A stretch of 64,000 nucleotides of DNA from Lachnospiraceae bacterium. Lineage in GTDB: Bacteria > Bacillota > Clostridia > Lachnospirales > Lachnospiraceae. Made by a program: the position numbers and the translations under genes. The notes beneath the pieces were generated by a model. That model was not told where the DNA came from. It made no database searches and saw nothing but the letters and a program-made list of their open reading frames with translations. The stretch lies in the NCBI GenBank assembly GCA_910575035.1, contig CAJTDL010000011.1, positions 62,001-126,000 on the forward strand. Reading direction: 5' to 3'. Positions 55,325 through 64,000 of this stretch are shown here, in pieces; the stretch's first letter is position 1; the number at the start of each line of letters is the position of its first letter.

Positions 55325-55579
55325 TTACTGACAGACCAAAAATCTTTCCATCGCTAACAAAGCTTCCTCTTCATCACTTCCATCAGCCACTATATTCACG
55401 GTCATACCTTTCGACGGATTAAATGCCATAATCCCCATAATGCTCTTAGCATTAATTCGCGCCTCATTGCTCTCCAGCCTGATTTCACTGTCAAACTGAC
55501 ATGCTACCTGCACCAACTCTGCAATTGGATTGCTGTACTCTTTAGCTACATTAGATACAATAATTTTCTTCTCGCTCAT
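55325..55579 (-). CDS. HPr-like protein lacking the catalytic histidine (Crh-like)
   Basis: An 84-residue HPr-fold protein. Numbered from the ATG at 55579, Ser46 sits in AKSIMGIMAF exactly where HPr is phosphorylated by HPrK, but positions 15 and 17, His and Arg in HPr (HARP), read Tyr and Asn in EYSNP. It therefore cannot take part in PTS phosphate transfer, yet keeps the regulatory serine, as Crh does. A weak GAGAGA precedes the start, and the frame extends six codons upstream. It is followed by the DUF6465-like gene. A catabolite-control role through CcpA is inferred. Confidence 0.9.
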   Translation of the reverse strand: MSEKKIIVSNVAKEYSNPIAELVQVACQFDSEIRLESNEARINAKSIMGIMAFNPSKGMTVNIVADGSDEEEALLAMERFLVCQ

Positions 55580-55779
55580 TTTATCTCTCTTTCCCATGTA
55601 ATACTATCATACAAGCCCTTCCCTGCGTGTCTACCATTAACAAATATACCCTAAGTATGCGTCTTTTTCAAGGGGTTTTCGTAAAAACTAGTAATTTCCA
55701 ACGAAAGAAATTTTTTTCCAAGGGGAAAACTGAACACTTTTACTTCTATTCCTATCTAATATAGCGGTTTTCTCTTGTT

Positions 55780-56946
55780 TCAGCGTTCCTTATCCACCTG
55801 GATAGCCACAAAATAAGCCTCCCCTAACTTTTCCCAGGTACATTTCTGTACCTGGCAGATTAGTGAATCATCGCTTATTGCATATTTGTAGGGAACCACA
55901 ATATCAAAAATCAGGTTGGTACGGGATGGCCGGACGGCTACCCGGAAATCATGCATCGTAATCACTGGGTCAATGGATGACAAAATTCCCGCCATGGCTT
56001 CCCGCAGGCTTAAGATATGGGCATCGTTTGTCACGATAGGATCCATATGGATGACAGCCTCGCAGCTCAGCTTCCGGCGAAGTTCCATTTCTGCATGGTC
56101 TATGATGTCATGAAGCTCTAAAATATCTCCTTCCGCAGGGACTTCCGCATGGAGGGAAATGATCCTCCTGCCTGGCCCATAGTCATGGACAAGCAAGTCA
56201 TGGATCCCGCATATCCCTTTATGGGACAGCACTATTTCCTCAATCTGGCGGACAAAGCCTTCCTCTGGAGGCTTCCCCAGGAGTGGGTCCAGTGTCTCTT
56301 TTGCCGCACTGACCCCTGCATAAAAAATAAATAAGGCCACCAATATCCCGCAATACCCATCAATGCAAACGCCCCAGATCCTCTCTGCAAAAGCGGCTGC
56401 CAACACTACAGCCGTGGCACAAGCGTCACTTAGGCTGTCTGTGGCTGTTGCCCGCATAGCCGCAGAATCTATTTTTCGGCTTATACGGCAATTATAAAAT
56501 GCCATATACATTTTCACCACAATAGACGCCATTAAAATAGCCGCTGCCAGGAAGCTAAATTCCACTGGCTGAGGATGGAGCGCCTTTATGAAGGAAGTCT
56601 TCGCAAGCTCAATTGCCATTAGGATAATGGCGCCGGAAACGATCAGGCCTGCAATATATTCTATCCTCCCATGGCCAAAGGGATGATCCATATCCGGCTG
56701 CGCCCCTGCCAGCTTGAATCCGACCAGCGTTACACAGGAGGAACCTGCGTCTGACAGATTATTAAAAGCATCCGCTGTGATCGAAACAGAGTGGCTTATG
56801 GCACCTGCCAGGAACTTTCCCAAAAATAACAGGATGTTCAGGAAAATGCCAACAGCTCCGCAGAGCATTCCATATTTTTGGCGAACCTGGGGGGCATCGG
56901 TGTCTTCTTTATCTTTTATTAATAAATTTACCAAAATTGTCAGCAT
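55780..56946 (-). CDS. Cation diffusion facilitator family transporter
   Basis: Efflux antiporter for divalent metals such as Zn, Mn or Fe, 388 residues with six predicted membrane helices. The first metal site is SITADAFNNLSDAGSS, the second in the later helix ATATDSLSDACAT, both with the D-x3-D pattern, and HPFGHGRIEYI follows. The C-terminal domain (about 215-388) is longer than in YiiP and includes HDLLVHDYGPGRRIISLHAE. The DxxxD pattern in both helices differs from the Zn-type HxxxD, so Mn or Fe efflux is more likely (inference). A palindrome sits upstream. Confidence 0.92.
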   Translation of the reverse strand: MLTILVNLLIKDKEDTDAPQVRQKYGMLCGAVGIFLNILLFLGKFLAGAISHSVSITADAFNNLSDAGSSCVTLVGFKLAGAQPDMDHPFGHGRIEYIAGLIVSGAIILMAIELAKTSFIKALHPQPVEFSFLAAAILMASIVVKMYMAFYNCRISRKIDSAAMRATATDSLSDACATAVVLAAAFAERIWGVCIDGYCGILVALFIFYAGVSAAKETLDPLLGKPPEEGFVRQIEEIVLSHKGICGIHDLLVHDYGPGRRIISLHAEVPAEGDILELHDIIDHAEMELRRKLSCEAVIHMDPIVTNDAHILSLREAMAGILSSIDPVITMHDFRVAVRPSRTNLIFDIVVPYKYAISDDSLICQVQKCTWEKLGEAYFVAIQVDKER

Positions 56947-56976
56947 ATTGCAAGGAGTCTCCTAAAAAAATATAGC

Positions 56977-56995
56977 GGTAAAATATATTTTTACC
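56977..56995. promoter_or_regulatory. AT-rich palindrome upstream of the CDF gene
   Basis: GGTAAAA-TATAT-TTTTACC is perfect, 31 bp before the cation transporter start. It may be an operator of a metal regulator or part of the promoter itself. The gap 56947-57187 also carries a TATAAT (57120-57125), probably the -10 of the NCS2 gene. No purine riboswitch is evident. Confidence 0.4.
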
Positions 56996-57187
56996 ATAAC
57001 TATAAAAGATACTGAACCGTTACTTTTTATCAATTATACAGAAGGCCATCAGGGGTGTCAACGGGAAAATATTTTTGGCCAGAATGGAGATAGCAATAGC
57101 TTTTTATTGTAGGCCATGATATAATTGGGCTTATAAGTTTTGTCACCTGATGTCTTATTTCAAATCCAGAAAAGGAGAGTAGATTTT

Positions 57188-58555
57188 ATGGAAAATTTCT
57201 TTAAGCTGAAGGAGAACCACACAAATGTAAGGACAGAGATCATTGCAGGATTTACTACCTTTATGACCATGGCCTATATCCTTGCCGTAAACCCAAATAT
57301 CTTATCGGCTGCAGGCATGGATGCAAAAGCGGTGCTGATTGCTACGGCATTGGCTTCCTTTGTGGGCACGCTGTTAATGGCCGTACTTGCCAACTATCCC
57401 TTTGCCTTGGCTCCCGGAATGGGGCTGAACGCCTATTTTGCTTATACTGTCGTAATCCAAATGGGTTATAGCTGGCAATTTGCATTATTTGCTGTATTTG
57501 TGGAAGGAATCATTTTTATCGTCTTGTCTTTAACCAATGTACGGGAAGCTATTTTCAATGCAATACCTTTAACGCTAAAGGCAGCCGTCAGCGTAGGCAT
57601 CGGGCTTTTTATTGCTTTTATTGGGCTGCAGGATGCAAAATTGATTGTGAGCAGCGACGCCACTTTAGTCACTTACCAGAACTTTAAAGGAGATACCTTC
57701 CAGTCCGTAGGGGTTGGGGCGATCCTGGCATTGGCCGGGGTGCTGATCACGGCTGTCCTTTTGGCAAAACAGATAAAGGGCGGCATTTTGATCGGAATCT
57801 TCACTACCTGGGTTCTGGGAATTATATGCGAACTGGCAGGGATTTATGTGCCCAATATAGATGCTGGTATGTATTCTGTCATACCATCCGGACTTATAAG
57901 CCTTGATTTTTCTTCCTTTAAAGAAACCTTTGGGGCTGTGTTTACCCTGGACTTTGGCGCAGTGAATATTGGGGATTTTGCCATTATCATGTTCTCCTTC
58001 TTGTTCGTAGATTTATTTGATACCTTAGGAACCTTAATCGGGGTTTCCTCCAAGGCTAATATGCTGGATGAGAACGGCAAATTGCCCCGCATTAAGCCAG
58101 CATTGCTGTCTGATGCAATCGCCACCTGTATAGGCGCTGTATTTGGCACTTCTACCACTACCACTTTTGTAGAAAGCGCTTCTGGCGTAACGGCTGGCGG
58201 GCGTACAGGCCTTACCGCATTGACAACCGCTGTCCTGTTTTTACTTTCTGCAATATTCTCACCGCTGTTTTTAAGCATTCCTTCTTTTGCAATCGCCCCT
58301 GCTCTGATCATTGTGGGATTTTATATGATGGGATCTGTTGCAAAGATTGACTTTGAGGATATGACAGACGCGATACCGGCATTCCTTTGCATTATTGCAA
58401 TGCCGCTGGCTTACAGTATTTCAGAAGGGATTGCCATTGGAGTGATTTCCTGGACAATCATTAACCTGCTGACCGGGAAAGCAAAAGAGAAGAAGGTCAG
58501 CTTGCTGATGTATGTGCTGACAATATTGTTTATCCTGAAGTACGTGTTCTTATAG
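57188..58555 (+). CDS. NCS2 family purine permease (AzgA/PbuG type)
   Basis: Twelve to fourteen segment permease of 455 residues for adenine, guanine or hypoxanthine. Family motifs are EIIAGFTTFMTMAYILAVNP at the start, ALAPGMGLNAYFAYTVV, FDTLGTLIGVSSKANMLDENG and GTSTTTTFVESASGVTAGGRTGLTAL. I use the ATG at 57188 behind AAAGGAGA; the frame opens with TTG at 57140. It is a single gene between a CDF transporter and a terminator. It probably feeds purine salvage. Confidence 0.94.
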   Translation: MENFFKLKENHTNVRTEIIAGFTTFMTMAYILAVNPNILSAAGMDAKAVLIATALASFVGTLLMAVLANYPFALAPGMGLNAYFAYTVVIQMGYSWQFALFAVFVEGIIFIVLSLTNVREAIFNAIPLTLKAAVSVGIGLFIAFIGLQDAKLIVSSDATLVTYQNFKGDTFQSVGVGAILALAGVLITAVLLAKQIKGGILIGIFTTWVLGIICELAGIYVPNIDAGMYSVIPSGLISLDFSSFKETFGAVFTLDFGAVNIGDFAIIMFSFLFVDLFDTLGTLIGVSSKANMLDENGKLPRIKPALLSDAIATCIGAVFGTSTTTTFVESASGVTAGGRTGLTALTTAVLFLLSAIFSPLFLSIPSFAIAPALIIVGFYMMGSVAKIDFEDMTDAIPAFLCIIAMPLAYSISEGIAIGVISWTIINLLTGKAKEKKVSLLMYVLTILFILKYVFL

Positions 58556-58573
58556 GCATATTTCATTTGCAAA

Positions 58574-58673
58574 GGGCTGTTGCCGCGGGAATAAACATGC
58601 AGGATATGGCATTTTACAAACCTAAGGCAAGCCTTATCCTGTATCGCATTTTCCCAATGCAACAGCCCCTTTT
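58574..58673 (+). terminator. Terminator of the NCS2 permease gene
   Basis: GGGCTGTTGC (58574-58583) pairs with GCAACAGCCC (58659-58668) across a structured loop, followed by CTTTTTC. Its stem resembles the hup terminator. It also separates the convergent GNAT gene. Confidence 0.7.
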
Positions 58674-59474
58674 TCACCTTTTCCCTTTACCAAACTTATA
58701 GACCTCATAAGCTGGATAGGCTCTGTCAAAATGGTATCCCAGCTTTTCTGCAAGGGCTACAGACCATTTGTTTTGTGCATCCCAGCTTGGGTATAAATTC
58801 CTCTCCATACATTCTAAAATCAACTTTGCCCCACAGGCAGAGGCCAGCCCCCTTCGGCGGCAGTCTTTCTGCGTTCCAATTTCTACTTCAATCCCACCTT
58901 TATAAACAGAATAAGAGGACGCCCCAGATACTAAGGCCCCATCCTTCAGCACGGCTGCCCCCAGCCCCCTATTACAGTAATCTTCATAATCTGCAAATTG
59001 GGCTGTAAAATCCACTGCCCAGGAAAGCTCCCTAGTCTGGCTGAAGATTTCCTCATCAATCAGCTTCACTTCATATCCTGCGGGAAGCCTGTCTATTATT
59101 TTTGTGAGATGCTCCCTGTTAAAAATGCCTGGCTCTTTTTTGATGGCATAACGCTCTACCCGTTTACAGTTTTCCCCATAAATGCGTTCTATTTCATCCG
59201 CCCAATCCTTACAGCCATATTGGGATGGAACCATAATAATAAAATCAGATTCCCTGTCCCCTGGCTTCTCCTTCACCAATTCTGGATTTACCTTTCCAGA
59301 AAGATAGCAGAAATCTCCCAGAATAATCCTGGCCGATTTTGGCTCCTCCGGCCTATCTGCCCATGCCTCTCCCATACAGCCCTGCAGGCAGGACCATACC
59401 AGGGATTCCTCCCACCCTGCAAACAATGGGGCAATGGACGAAACCGCAGAGGGCTTTAATTTATAAATTGGCAT
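58674..59474 (-). CDS. GNAT family N-acetyltransferase
   Basis: Acetyl-CoA-dependent acetyltransferase of 266 residues. The catalytic part is C-terminal: EVEIGTQKDCRRRGLASACGAKLILECMERNL, including the R/Q-x-x-G-x-G/A acetyl-CoA loop (RRRGLA), and ends KLGYHFDRAYPAYEVYK. The N-terminal half resembles the GNAT_acetyltran domain (PF12746-like). I start at ATG 59474, with GGAGGAG seven bases upstream; the frame runs up to 59657 in the HAD gene but has no support. The substrate is unknown. Confidence 0.9.
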   Translation of the reverse strand: MPIYKLKPSAVSSIAPLFAGWEESLVWSCLQGCMGEAWADRPEEPKSARIILGDFCYLSGKVNPELVKEKPGDRESDFIIMVPSQYGCKDWADEIERIYGENCKRVERYAIKKEPGIFNREHLTKIIDRLPAGYEVKLIDEEIFSQTRELSWAVDFTAQFADYEDYCNRGLGAAVLKDGALVSGASSYSVYKGGIEVEIGTQKDCRRRGLASACGAKLILECMERNLYPSWDAQNKWSVALAEKLGYHFDRAYPAYEVYKFGKGKR

Positions 59475-59526
59475 CCTCTCTCCTCCTTTATGCATATTAT
59501 GAAAGCGGCCTGTCATGCCTTTTGCT

Positions 59527-60435
59527 TTATCCGCTATGGCAAAAGGCATTGACAGAATGGAGCAAAAAATCAGAAAATACCTGCCCTCCTCCGCAATAAT
59601 AAGCAGCCTCCTTCTCAATTTTCCATACCTGCATCTCCTTAGGCATAAACGCCACATCTGCCTCTAAGAGCATTGGGATGTCAAACACACTGTCCCCCGC
59701 TGCAACTGTCCCTACAGCTAACTCTGTTCCACTCTGCAGCCTTCCCTGGCCTTCCTGCATACTTCCCGCCCCGCTTCTGCCCTTCTGGAACATTTTCCCA
59801 AAGCCATTGGAACTGATTTTCCCTTTTTGCATGTATCCCTGGGACACGGCAGAAATCTCCGCCTCCTTCTGCAGCCGTTCCTGAAACCTGCGTACCGCAG
59901 TCCCTTTGGTCAGTTTTTTGGGAACCACATATACTTTTGCGCCGTTGGAAAATACATCCACCAGCAAATGGTCTAATGTATTCTGCAGATTCCTGACTGT
60001 CCGCTCCGGATGCACGCTTTTTGTAAATAGAAACAAACGCTCAATATTCCTGACTTCAAAATTGACATCCGCATCCCCTTCCAATCTCTGTTTTGCCCTA
60101 TGCAGCTCCTGCTGGCAGTCTGCCACAATCTCTCTGGACGCTTCATACCATCCCAGATCACTCTCTCCATTTTCCAACAGGATCCCCCCATTGCACACCA
60201 ATGCATATTTCGGTATGCCAATCCCCAAGCTAATCCTCTGATACTGCTGGACTGTCCTGGTGGTGACAGGCACAAACAGAGCTTTTCTGTTAACCTCCTG
60301 CAAAAGCCGATAGGAATATTCTGTCATAAAAGAAATTTCCCGTCCCTCATAAATTTCCACGCAGCGCTTCTCTTTTCCAATATTATGTTTATAAGAATAT
60401 ATCAATGTGTTGTCTAAATCGGAATAAAATACCAT
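59527..60435 (-). CDS. HAD-IIB type phosphatase
   Basis: A 302-residue hydrolase. Motif I is FYSDLDNTLIY, motif II VPVTTRT, the lysine of motif III likely in VPKKLTKGTAV, and motif IV AAGDSVFDIPML. A cap domain covers about 85-180. About residues 210-255 hold an unusual Gly/Lys/Gln-rich insert (GKMFQKGRSGAGSMQEGQG) between motifs III and IV. The start is ATG at 60435 behind AGGGGG. It follows the calcium ATPase and a hairpin. HAD proteins of this kind occur in Ter-type stress clusters, and TerD lies two genes upstream. Confidence 0.88.
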   Translation of the reverse strand: MVFYSDLDNTLIYSYKHNIGKEKRCVEIYEGREISFMTEYSYRLLQEVNRKALFVPVTTRTVQQYQRISLGIGIPKYALVCNGGILLENGESDLGWYEASREIVADCQQELHRAKQRLEGDADVNFEVRNIERLFLFTKSVHPERTVRNLQNTLDHLLVDVFSNGAKVYVVPKKLTKGTAVRRFQERLQKEAEISAVSQGYMQKGKISSNGFGKMFQKGRSGAGSMQEGQGRLQSGTELAVGTVAAGDSVFDIPMLLEADVAFMPKEMQVWKIEKEAAYYCGGGQVFSDFLLHSVNAFCHSG

Positions 60436-60471
60436 CTTTGCAATCCCCCTAAGTAACTGGCGTCCATACAA

Positions 60472-60498
60472 TATGGGGAGGATACCCTCCTCCCCATA
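60472..60498 (-). other. Intercistronic hairpin between the Ca-ATPase and HAD genes
   Basis: TATGGGGAGGA/TCCTCCCCATA, 11 bp, 5-base loop. No T-tract follows on the minus strand, so it may stabilise or process the mRNA upstream of the HAD gene. Confidence 0.6.
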
Positions 60499-60510
60499 AC
60501 TATGAAAACC

Positions 60511-63168
60511 TTATTTCTCTACAATAGCCTTCCGAATCAGATCCACTGGAATCATCGTAACTGCCAGCAGTACTACTGCCACCCATCCTGTAATCCCAAA
60601 GGGCACGCAGCTGAACATATTCCCAATCCAGGTAAATACTGTAAACGGAACCAATGCAGCGTTCACAATTAATGCCTGGACAATTATGATCGTAAAAAAT
60701 ACTTTCAGAAACCCAGTATTTTCATTCAGCCCTTTAAATATGCCAAATTTATCATCCCGGACATTAAACCCATTAAACAAAGCGCTCACAATAAACAGCA
60801 CAAAATACCCTGTGAGATGCTGTGCATCTGTCTCAAACAGATTCCGGAAAAACGGCACCTTCAGATACACAAAGCTAATGGCTGTCAGCCAGGCTCCCAT
60901 TGTCACAATCTGCGCCATCATCTTCTTGCTGACAATACTCTCATCCCTTCTCCTGGGCTTCTCATCCATATACTTCTTCAAAGCTGGCTCATTCCCCAGC
61001 ATAATTGCCCCTAAGCCGTCCATAACCAAATTCACAAACAGCAAATGCGTAACCTTTAGGGGCTCCTCCACCCCAAAGAAAGGTGCAATAGCGCTGACCA
61101 CAACAGCAGCCACATTAATCACCAGCTGGAACTTACAGAATTTCAAAATATTATGGTAAATTGTCCGCCCATACCAAATGGCGTCCTTAATGGACTTAAA
61201 GTTATCATCCAAAATAACAATCTTCCCAGCTTCCTTGGCCGCCTCTGTGCCGCTTCCCATGGCAAAGCCCACATCTGCCCGTTTCAATGCTGGAGAGTCA
61301 TTTACGCCATCCCCGGTCATCCCCACAACCAGGTTCATTTCCTGGCACAGGCGCACCATCCTGGATTTATCTGTAGGCAATGCCCTGGCAATCACACGGA
61401 TATTGGGAATGAGCTTCTTCACCTCATCATCTGACATTTCATTAAGCTGTGCCGAAGAAAGCGCCCGGTCGGAACTTTCCCGCAGCAGCCCTGCATCCTT
61501 GGCAATGGCAATGGCTGTCTCTAACCTGTCGCCTGTGATCATAACCACCTGGATACCAGCCTTCTGCACTTCCTGAATGGCATCCTTGGCCTCCGGGCGC
61601 ACATCATCTCGGATACCCACCAGCCCAATGACCACAATATCATCATTGACCTTATTTTCCACCATGTCTTTTTCTGAGTAGCCAAAGGCCAGTACACGCA
61701 TTGCCTTAGCGGCAAGGGCGTCAATCTTCTCATCCAAAGCCTTTTTATTGATTTCCTTCACATCCCCATTTTCATCCATATATTTCGTTGCCATAGCCAA
61801 AAGCCGCTCCGGCGCCCCTTTATAAAAGGTCTTTCCCTGACGGTCAATCCTGGCCTGGCTGAACTTATTGGTAGAGTTAAAGCTCTGGGCCTTTGTGACG
61901 GCGTTTTCCTTATCAGCCTCCAGCTTACGGAACGTCGCCTCCCCAATAAACTTCATCAAAGCCTGGTCTGTGGCATTTCCGCCGATCACCCTATGCTCCC
62001 CGTCAAACATGGACTGGGTATTCTTCCCAATGGCAAAATCCAACAGCTCCTTGACCCTCTCATGCCTGCCCAACGCCGGAATCTCAATGGATTTCCCATC
62101 CGCTGTAAAAAAATCCACCACTTCCAGCATACCCTTCGTAATGGTTCCCGTCTTATCGCTAAACAGAATATTCAAAGATCCCGCAGTCTCAATCCCCTCC
62201 GCCTTACGCACCAACACATTGTGATCCAGCATCTTGCTGGTATTCTGCATCAGCACCAGGGAAATCATCAATGGAAGCCCTTCCGGCACAGCACAGACAA
62301 TAATCACAACCGCAAGGGAAACAGCCTCCACAATCTTCTTGATCACCGTCTCCATGCCAAGGCCAAAAAATCCAGAAAGCCCTCCGTCCGTAGTAGTAAT
62401 AAAATAAGCCATATACAAAACCGCGATTACAATCGCCCCAATATACCCAAAGGTAGAAATCTGGTTTGCCAGCTTCGCCAGCTTCACTTTCAATGGGGAA
62501 TCCGGCTCATCCTCCTGCATTTCCTCCGCCATCTTGCCCATCATAGTCTTCAATCCCACCTTACGGACATCCAAAATCCCTTCCCCGTCAAATACTACAG
62601 CCCCGCGGAACAGAGAATACCCATCCACAAACGTATCCCCTGTAATATCCTCTGCCAGCTGCATATCTTCCCCAACAGCCTTTTTCTTACATTCCTCTGC
62701 CTCACCATTCAATGCAGAGTTGTCCACACGGAGATCCCCAGAAACCAAAATACCGTCTGCCGGAATCTTATCCCCCGACTGCAGCAGCACCTTATCCCCT
62801 ACCACCACGTCATCTACATCAATCACTGTAACTACGCCATTACGATACACCTTACATTGGTCTTTTTTGGTACTGTCCTTTAACTCACGGTATTTCGTAT
62901 CACTGGCAACCCCAGTCTTCGCTGACACAAAAGCCACAATCAGCACCGCCACAATCGTTCCCAAAGGCTCATAAATTTCTGCATAGCCAAAAAAGAACAT
63001 AACAATCATAAGCACAGCAATTGCCAGCAAGATCTTAATCATGGGATCGCCAAAAGTCTCCTTAAATTCCTCCCAAAAAGTAGTCGGCTCCGAATCAGGA
63101 ATCTCATTGGAGCCGTATTTAGATCGGGATTCCTCTGCTTCTTTGTCAGTAAGTCCATTAAAATTCAT
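60511..63168 (-). CDS. P-type calcium-transporting ATPase
   Basis: Membrane pump of 885 residues (P-type IIA/IIB, PMCA-like) that exports Ca2+ using ATP. The phosphorylation site DKTGTITKGM, the dephosphorylation loop NGEAEECKK (usually TGES), the ion site VPEGLPLMI, and the hinge TGDGVNDSPALKRADVG are all present. The TGE is replaced by NGE, as in some PMCA-like bacterial pumps. Of the tandem ATGs, I prefer the second at 63168, six bases from GGAGG. It lies 169 bp after TerD, a calcium-binding stress protein, which supports a calcium role. Confidence 0.93.
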   Translation of the reverse strand: MNFNGLTDKEAEESRSKYGSNEIPDSEPTTFWEEFKETFGDPMIKILLAIAVLMIVMFFFGYAEIYEPLGTIVAVLIVAFVSAKTGVASDTKYRELKDSTKKDQCKVYRNGVVTVIDVDDVVVGDKVLLQSGDKIPADGILVSGDLRVDNSALNGEAEECKKKAVGEDMQLAEDITGDTFVDGYSLFRGAVVFDGEGILDVRKVGLKTMMGKMAEEMQEDEPDSPLKVKLAKLANQISTFGYIGAIVIAVLYMAYFITTTDGGLSGFFGLGMETVIKKIVEAVSLAVVIIVCAVPEGLPLMISLVLMQNTSKMLDHNVLVRKAEGIETAGSLNILFSDKTGTITKGMLEVVDFFTADGKSIEIPALGRHERVKELLDFAIGKNTQSMFDGEHRVIGGNATDQALMKFIGEATFRKLEADKENAVTKAQSFNSTNKFSQARIDRQGKTFYKGAPERLLAMATKYMDENGDVKEINKKALDEKIDALAAKAMRVLAFGYSEKDMVENKVNDDIVVIGLVGIRDDVRPEAKDAIQEVQKAGIQVVMITGDRLETAIAIAKDAGLLRESSDRALSSAQLNEMSDDEVKKLIPNIRVIARALPTDKSRMVRLCQEMNLVVGMTGDGVNDSPALKRADVGFAMGSGTEAAKEAGKIVILDDNFKSIKDAIWYGRTIYHNILKFCKFQLVINVAAVVVSAIAPFFGVEEPLKVTHLLFVNLVMDGLGAIMLGNEPALKKYMDEKPRRRDESIVSKKMMAQIVTMGAWLTAISFVYLKVPFFRNLFETDAQHLTGYFVLFIVSALFNGFNVRDDKFGIFKGLNENTGFLKVFFTIIIVQALIVNAALVPFTVFTWIGNMFSCVPFGITGWVAVVLLAVTMIPVDLIRKAIVEK

Positions 63169-63337
63169 CATATTCCTCCTTTATATTTCATCATAATAAA
63201 TTGGCGCCATCCATGCCCATAACATCCCCTACACAAAGAAAAGAAGAAGAAACTGCCCATTTTAGAACCGTTCCCCTTCTTTCCTAAACGAATCCTACCC
63301 AACATAAATTCCTCCAGCCGGATGCAGCTCCCCTCTC

Positions 63338-63928
63338 CTATCTATAGCGGTTCGCCAACTCCCCAATCCCTGGATCTGTAGTCCCCTGCCCAATTGCATT
63401 AAATTTCCATTCCCCATTATGCCGATACACTTCCCCAAAGATCATAGCTGTCATCCCAGAATAATCCTCTGACAGATTGTAATGGCACATTTCATTATTG
63501 TTCCTGCCATCAACCAGCCGTATAAACGCATTCTGGATCATCCCAAAATGCTGCTTCCTCTGGACTGCCTGGTAAATATTCACCACGATTACAATCCTGT
63601 CATACTGGCTGGGCACCTGGGCCAAATCCACCAGGATCTGCTCATCATCCCCTTCCCCGGCTCCAGTCAGGTTATCCCCCATATGCTGCACTGTCCCGGA
63701 CTGATGCCGCAGGTTCCCAAAATAAACAATATCCTCTTTGCCCATCAGCTTGCCATTAATTAAAAGAAATGCAGATGCATCACAGTCAATATCCTGCGGC
63801 TTTGCAGAAAACAGCCCCCTTTTCTTCTGCTGCACCTCATCCCATCCTAATCCAATCATCACCTTGGAAAGCCCTGCATTGTCTTTTGAGAGGCTTACCT
63901 TCTGCCCTTTCTGTAAACTAACCGACAT
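63338..63928 (-). CDS. TerD family stress protein
   Basis: A 196-residue cytosolic TerD/CABP-type protein. The Ca-binding loops are IDCDASAFLL near 47-56 and GDNLTGAGEGDDEQI near 83-97, and the domain ends with YRHNGEWKFNAIGQG. Members bind two calcium ions and take part in tellurite and oxidative stress clusters with TerC-like or ATPase partners. GGAGGG lies upstream. Further Ter genes may lie beyond the right edge. The last 72 bases have no gene. Confidence 0.94.
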   Translation of the reverse strand: MSVSLQKGQKVSLSKDNAGLSKVMIGLGWDEVQQKKRGLFSAKPQDIDCDASAFLLINGKLMGKEDIVYFGNLRHQSGTVQHMGDNLTGAGEGDDEQILVDLAQVPSQYDRIVIVVNIYQAVQRKQHFGMIQNAFIRLVDGRNNNEMCHYNLSEDYSGMTAMIFGEVYRHNGEWKFNAIGQGTTDPGIGELANRYR

Positions 63929-64000
63929 ACCTCAATCCCTCCTTCATTCTCCAATTTCTGGAATATATCTGCATTTACTATTTATGCCCTGTCTTCCATC

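Noticed and set aside
57000-57187. Purine riboswitch before the NCS2 permease
   Set aside because: The conserved purine-riboswitch loop sequences are not visible, and the leader is short.
61993-62883. 296-codon plus-strand frame inside the calcium ATPase
   Set aside because: Antisense shadow of a conserved P-type ATPase; no ribosome-binding site or family pattern.

Overview
The window looks like a chromosomal segment of an endospore-forming Clostridia bacterium, most likely a member of the Lachnospiraceae. The support is the origin-proximal sporulation and housekeeping order hup-rqcP-yabP-yabQ-divIC-spoIIE-tilS-hpt-ftsH, a second block with spoVG, glgD, glgC, murC, dnaD, dnaC and a prs-like gene, strong GGAGG ribosome-binding sites, a T-box before valS, and paired GlgC/GlgD. 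No plasmid, prophage or intact insertion sequence is visible. Most genes from 302 to 44276 lie on the minus strand.

Layout. 302-8359 (minus): HU, RqcP, the YabP/YabQ sporulation pair, DivIC, SpoIIE with its own Spo0A-type promoter, TilS, Hpt and FtsH. 8502-10235: phosphoglucomutase. 10615-11340: a frameshifted tyrosine-recombinase remnant. 11596-13248: a PEGA lipoprotein with a tail of about 190 residues that is nearly all asparagine, followed by a 234-bp compound inverted repeat. 13779-22276: CotS-type coat protein, CCA-adding enzyme, secreted NlpC/P60 hydrolase, FapA and T-box-controlled ValS. 23107-27761: an RND pump with a long coiled-coil insert and its TetR regulator. 28126-34585: phosphate acetyltransferase, a 1545-residue Ig-like/BspA-LRR surface protein, and a divergent XRE regulator whose likely operators cover the surface-protein promoter. 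34682-37452: a HAAS/DUF1700 protein and a 755-residue protein with a degenerate cNMP domain. 37626-37699: tRNA-Arg(ACG). 38123-41220: an unusual FIST / soluble MCP / Hpt signalling operon, possibly with an M50 protease. 41546-44276: SpoVG, GlgD, GlgC.

44600-49688 (plus): murC, then a cluster of DnaA boxes directly ahead of dnaD-dnaC-prs-like, which suggests DnaA control of the helicase-loading genes. 49808-54530: a Bce-type peptide-sensing module (response regulator, intramembrane-sensing kinase, ABC ATPase, permease). 54681-58555: a Lys/Glu/Ala-rich DUF6465-type protein, an HPr paralogue that lacks the catalytic His but keeps Ser46 (Crh-like), a CDF cation transporter and an NCS2 purine permease. 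58674-63928: GNAT acetyltransferase, HAD phosphatase, P-type Ca2+ ATPase and TerD, a calcium/stress module that may continue beyond the right edge.

How the parts connect: phosphoglucomutase supplies glucose-1-phosphate to GlgC/GlgD; SpoIIE, YabP, YabQ, SpoVG and CotS belong to sporulation; DnaD and DnaC load the replicative helicase. The least explained parts are the FIST/MCP/Hpt operon, the degenerate-cNMP protein, the poly-Asn lipoprotein and the compound palindrome.
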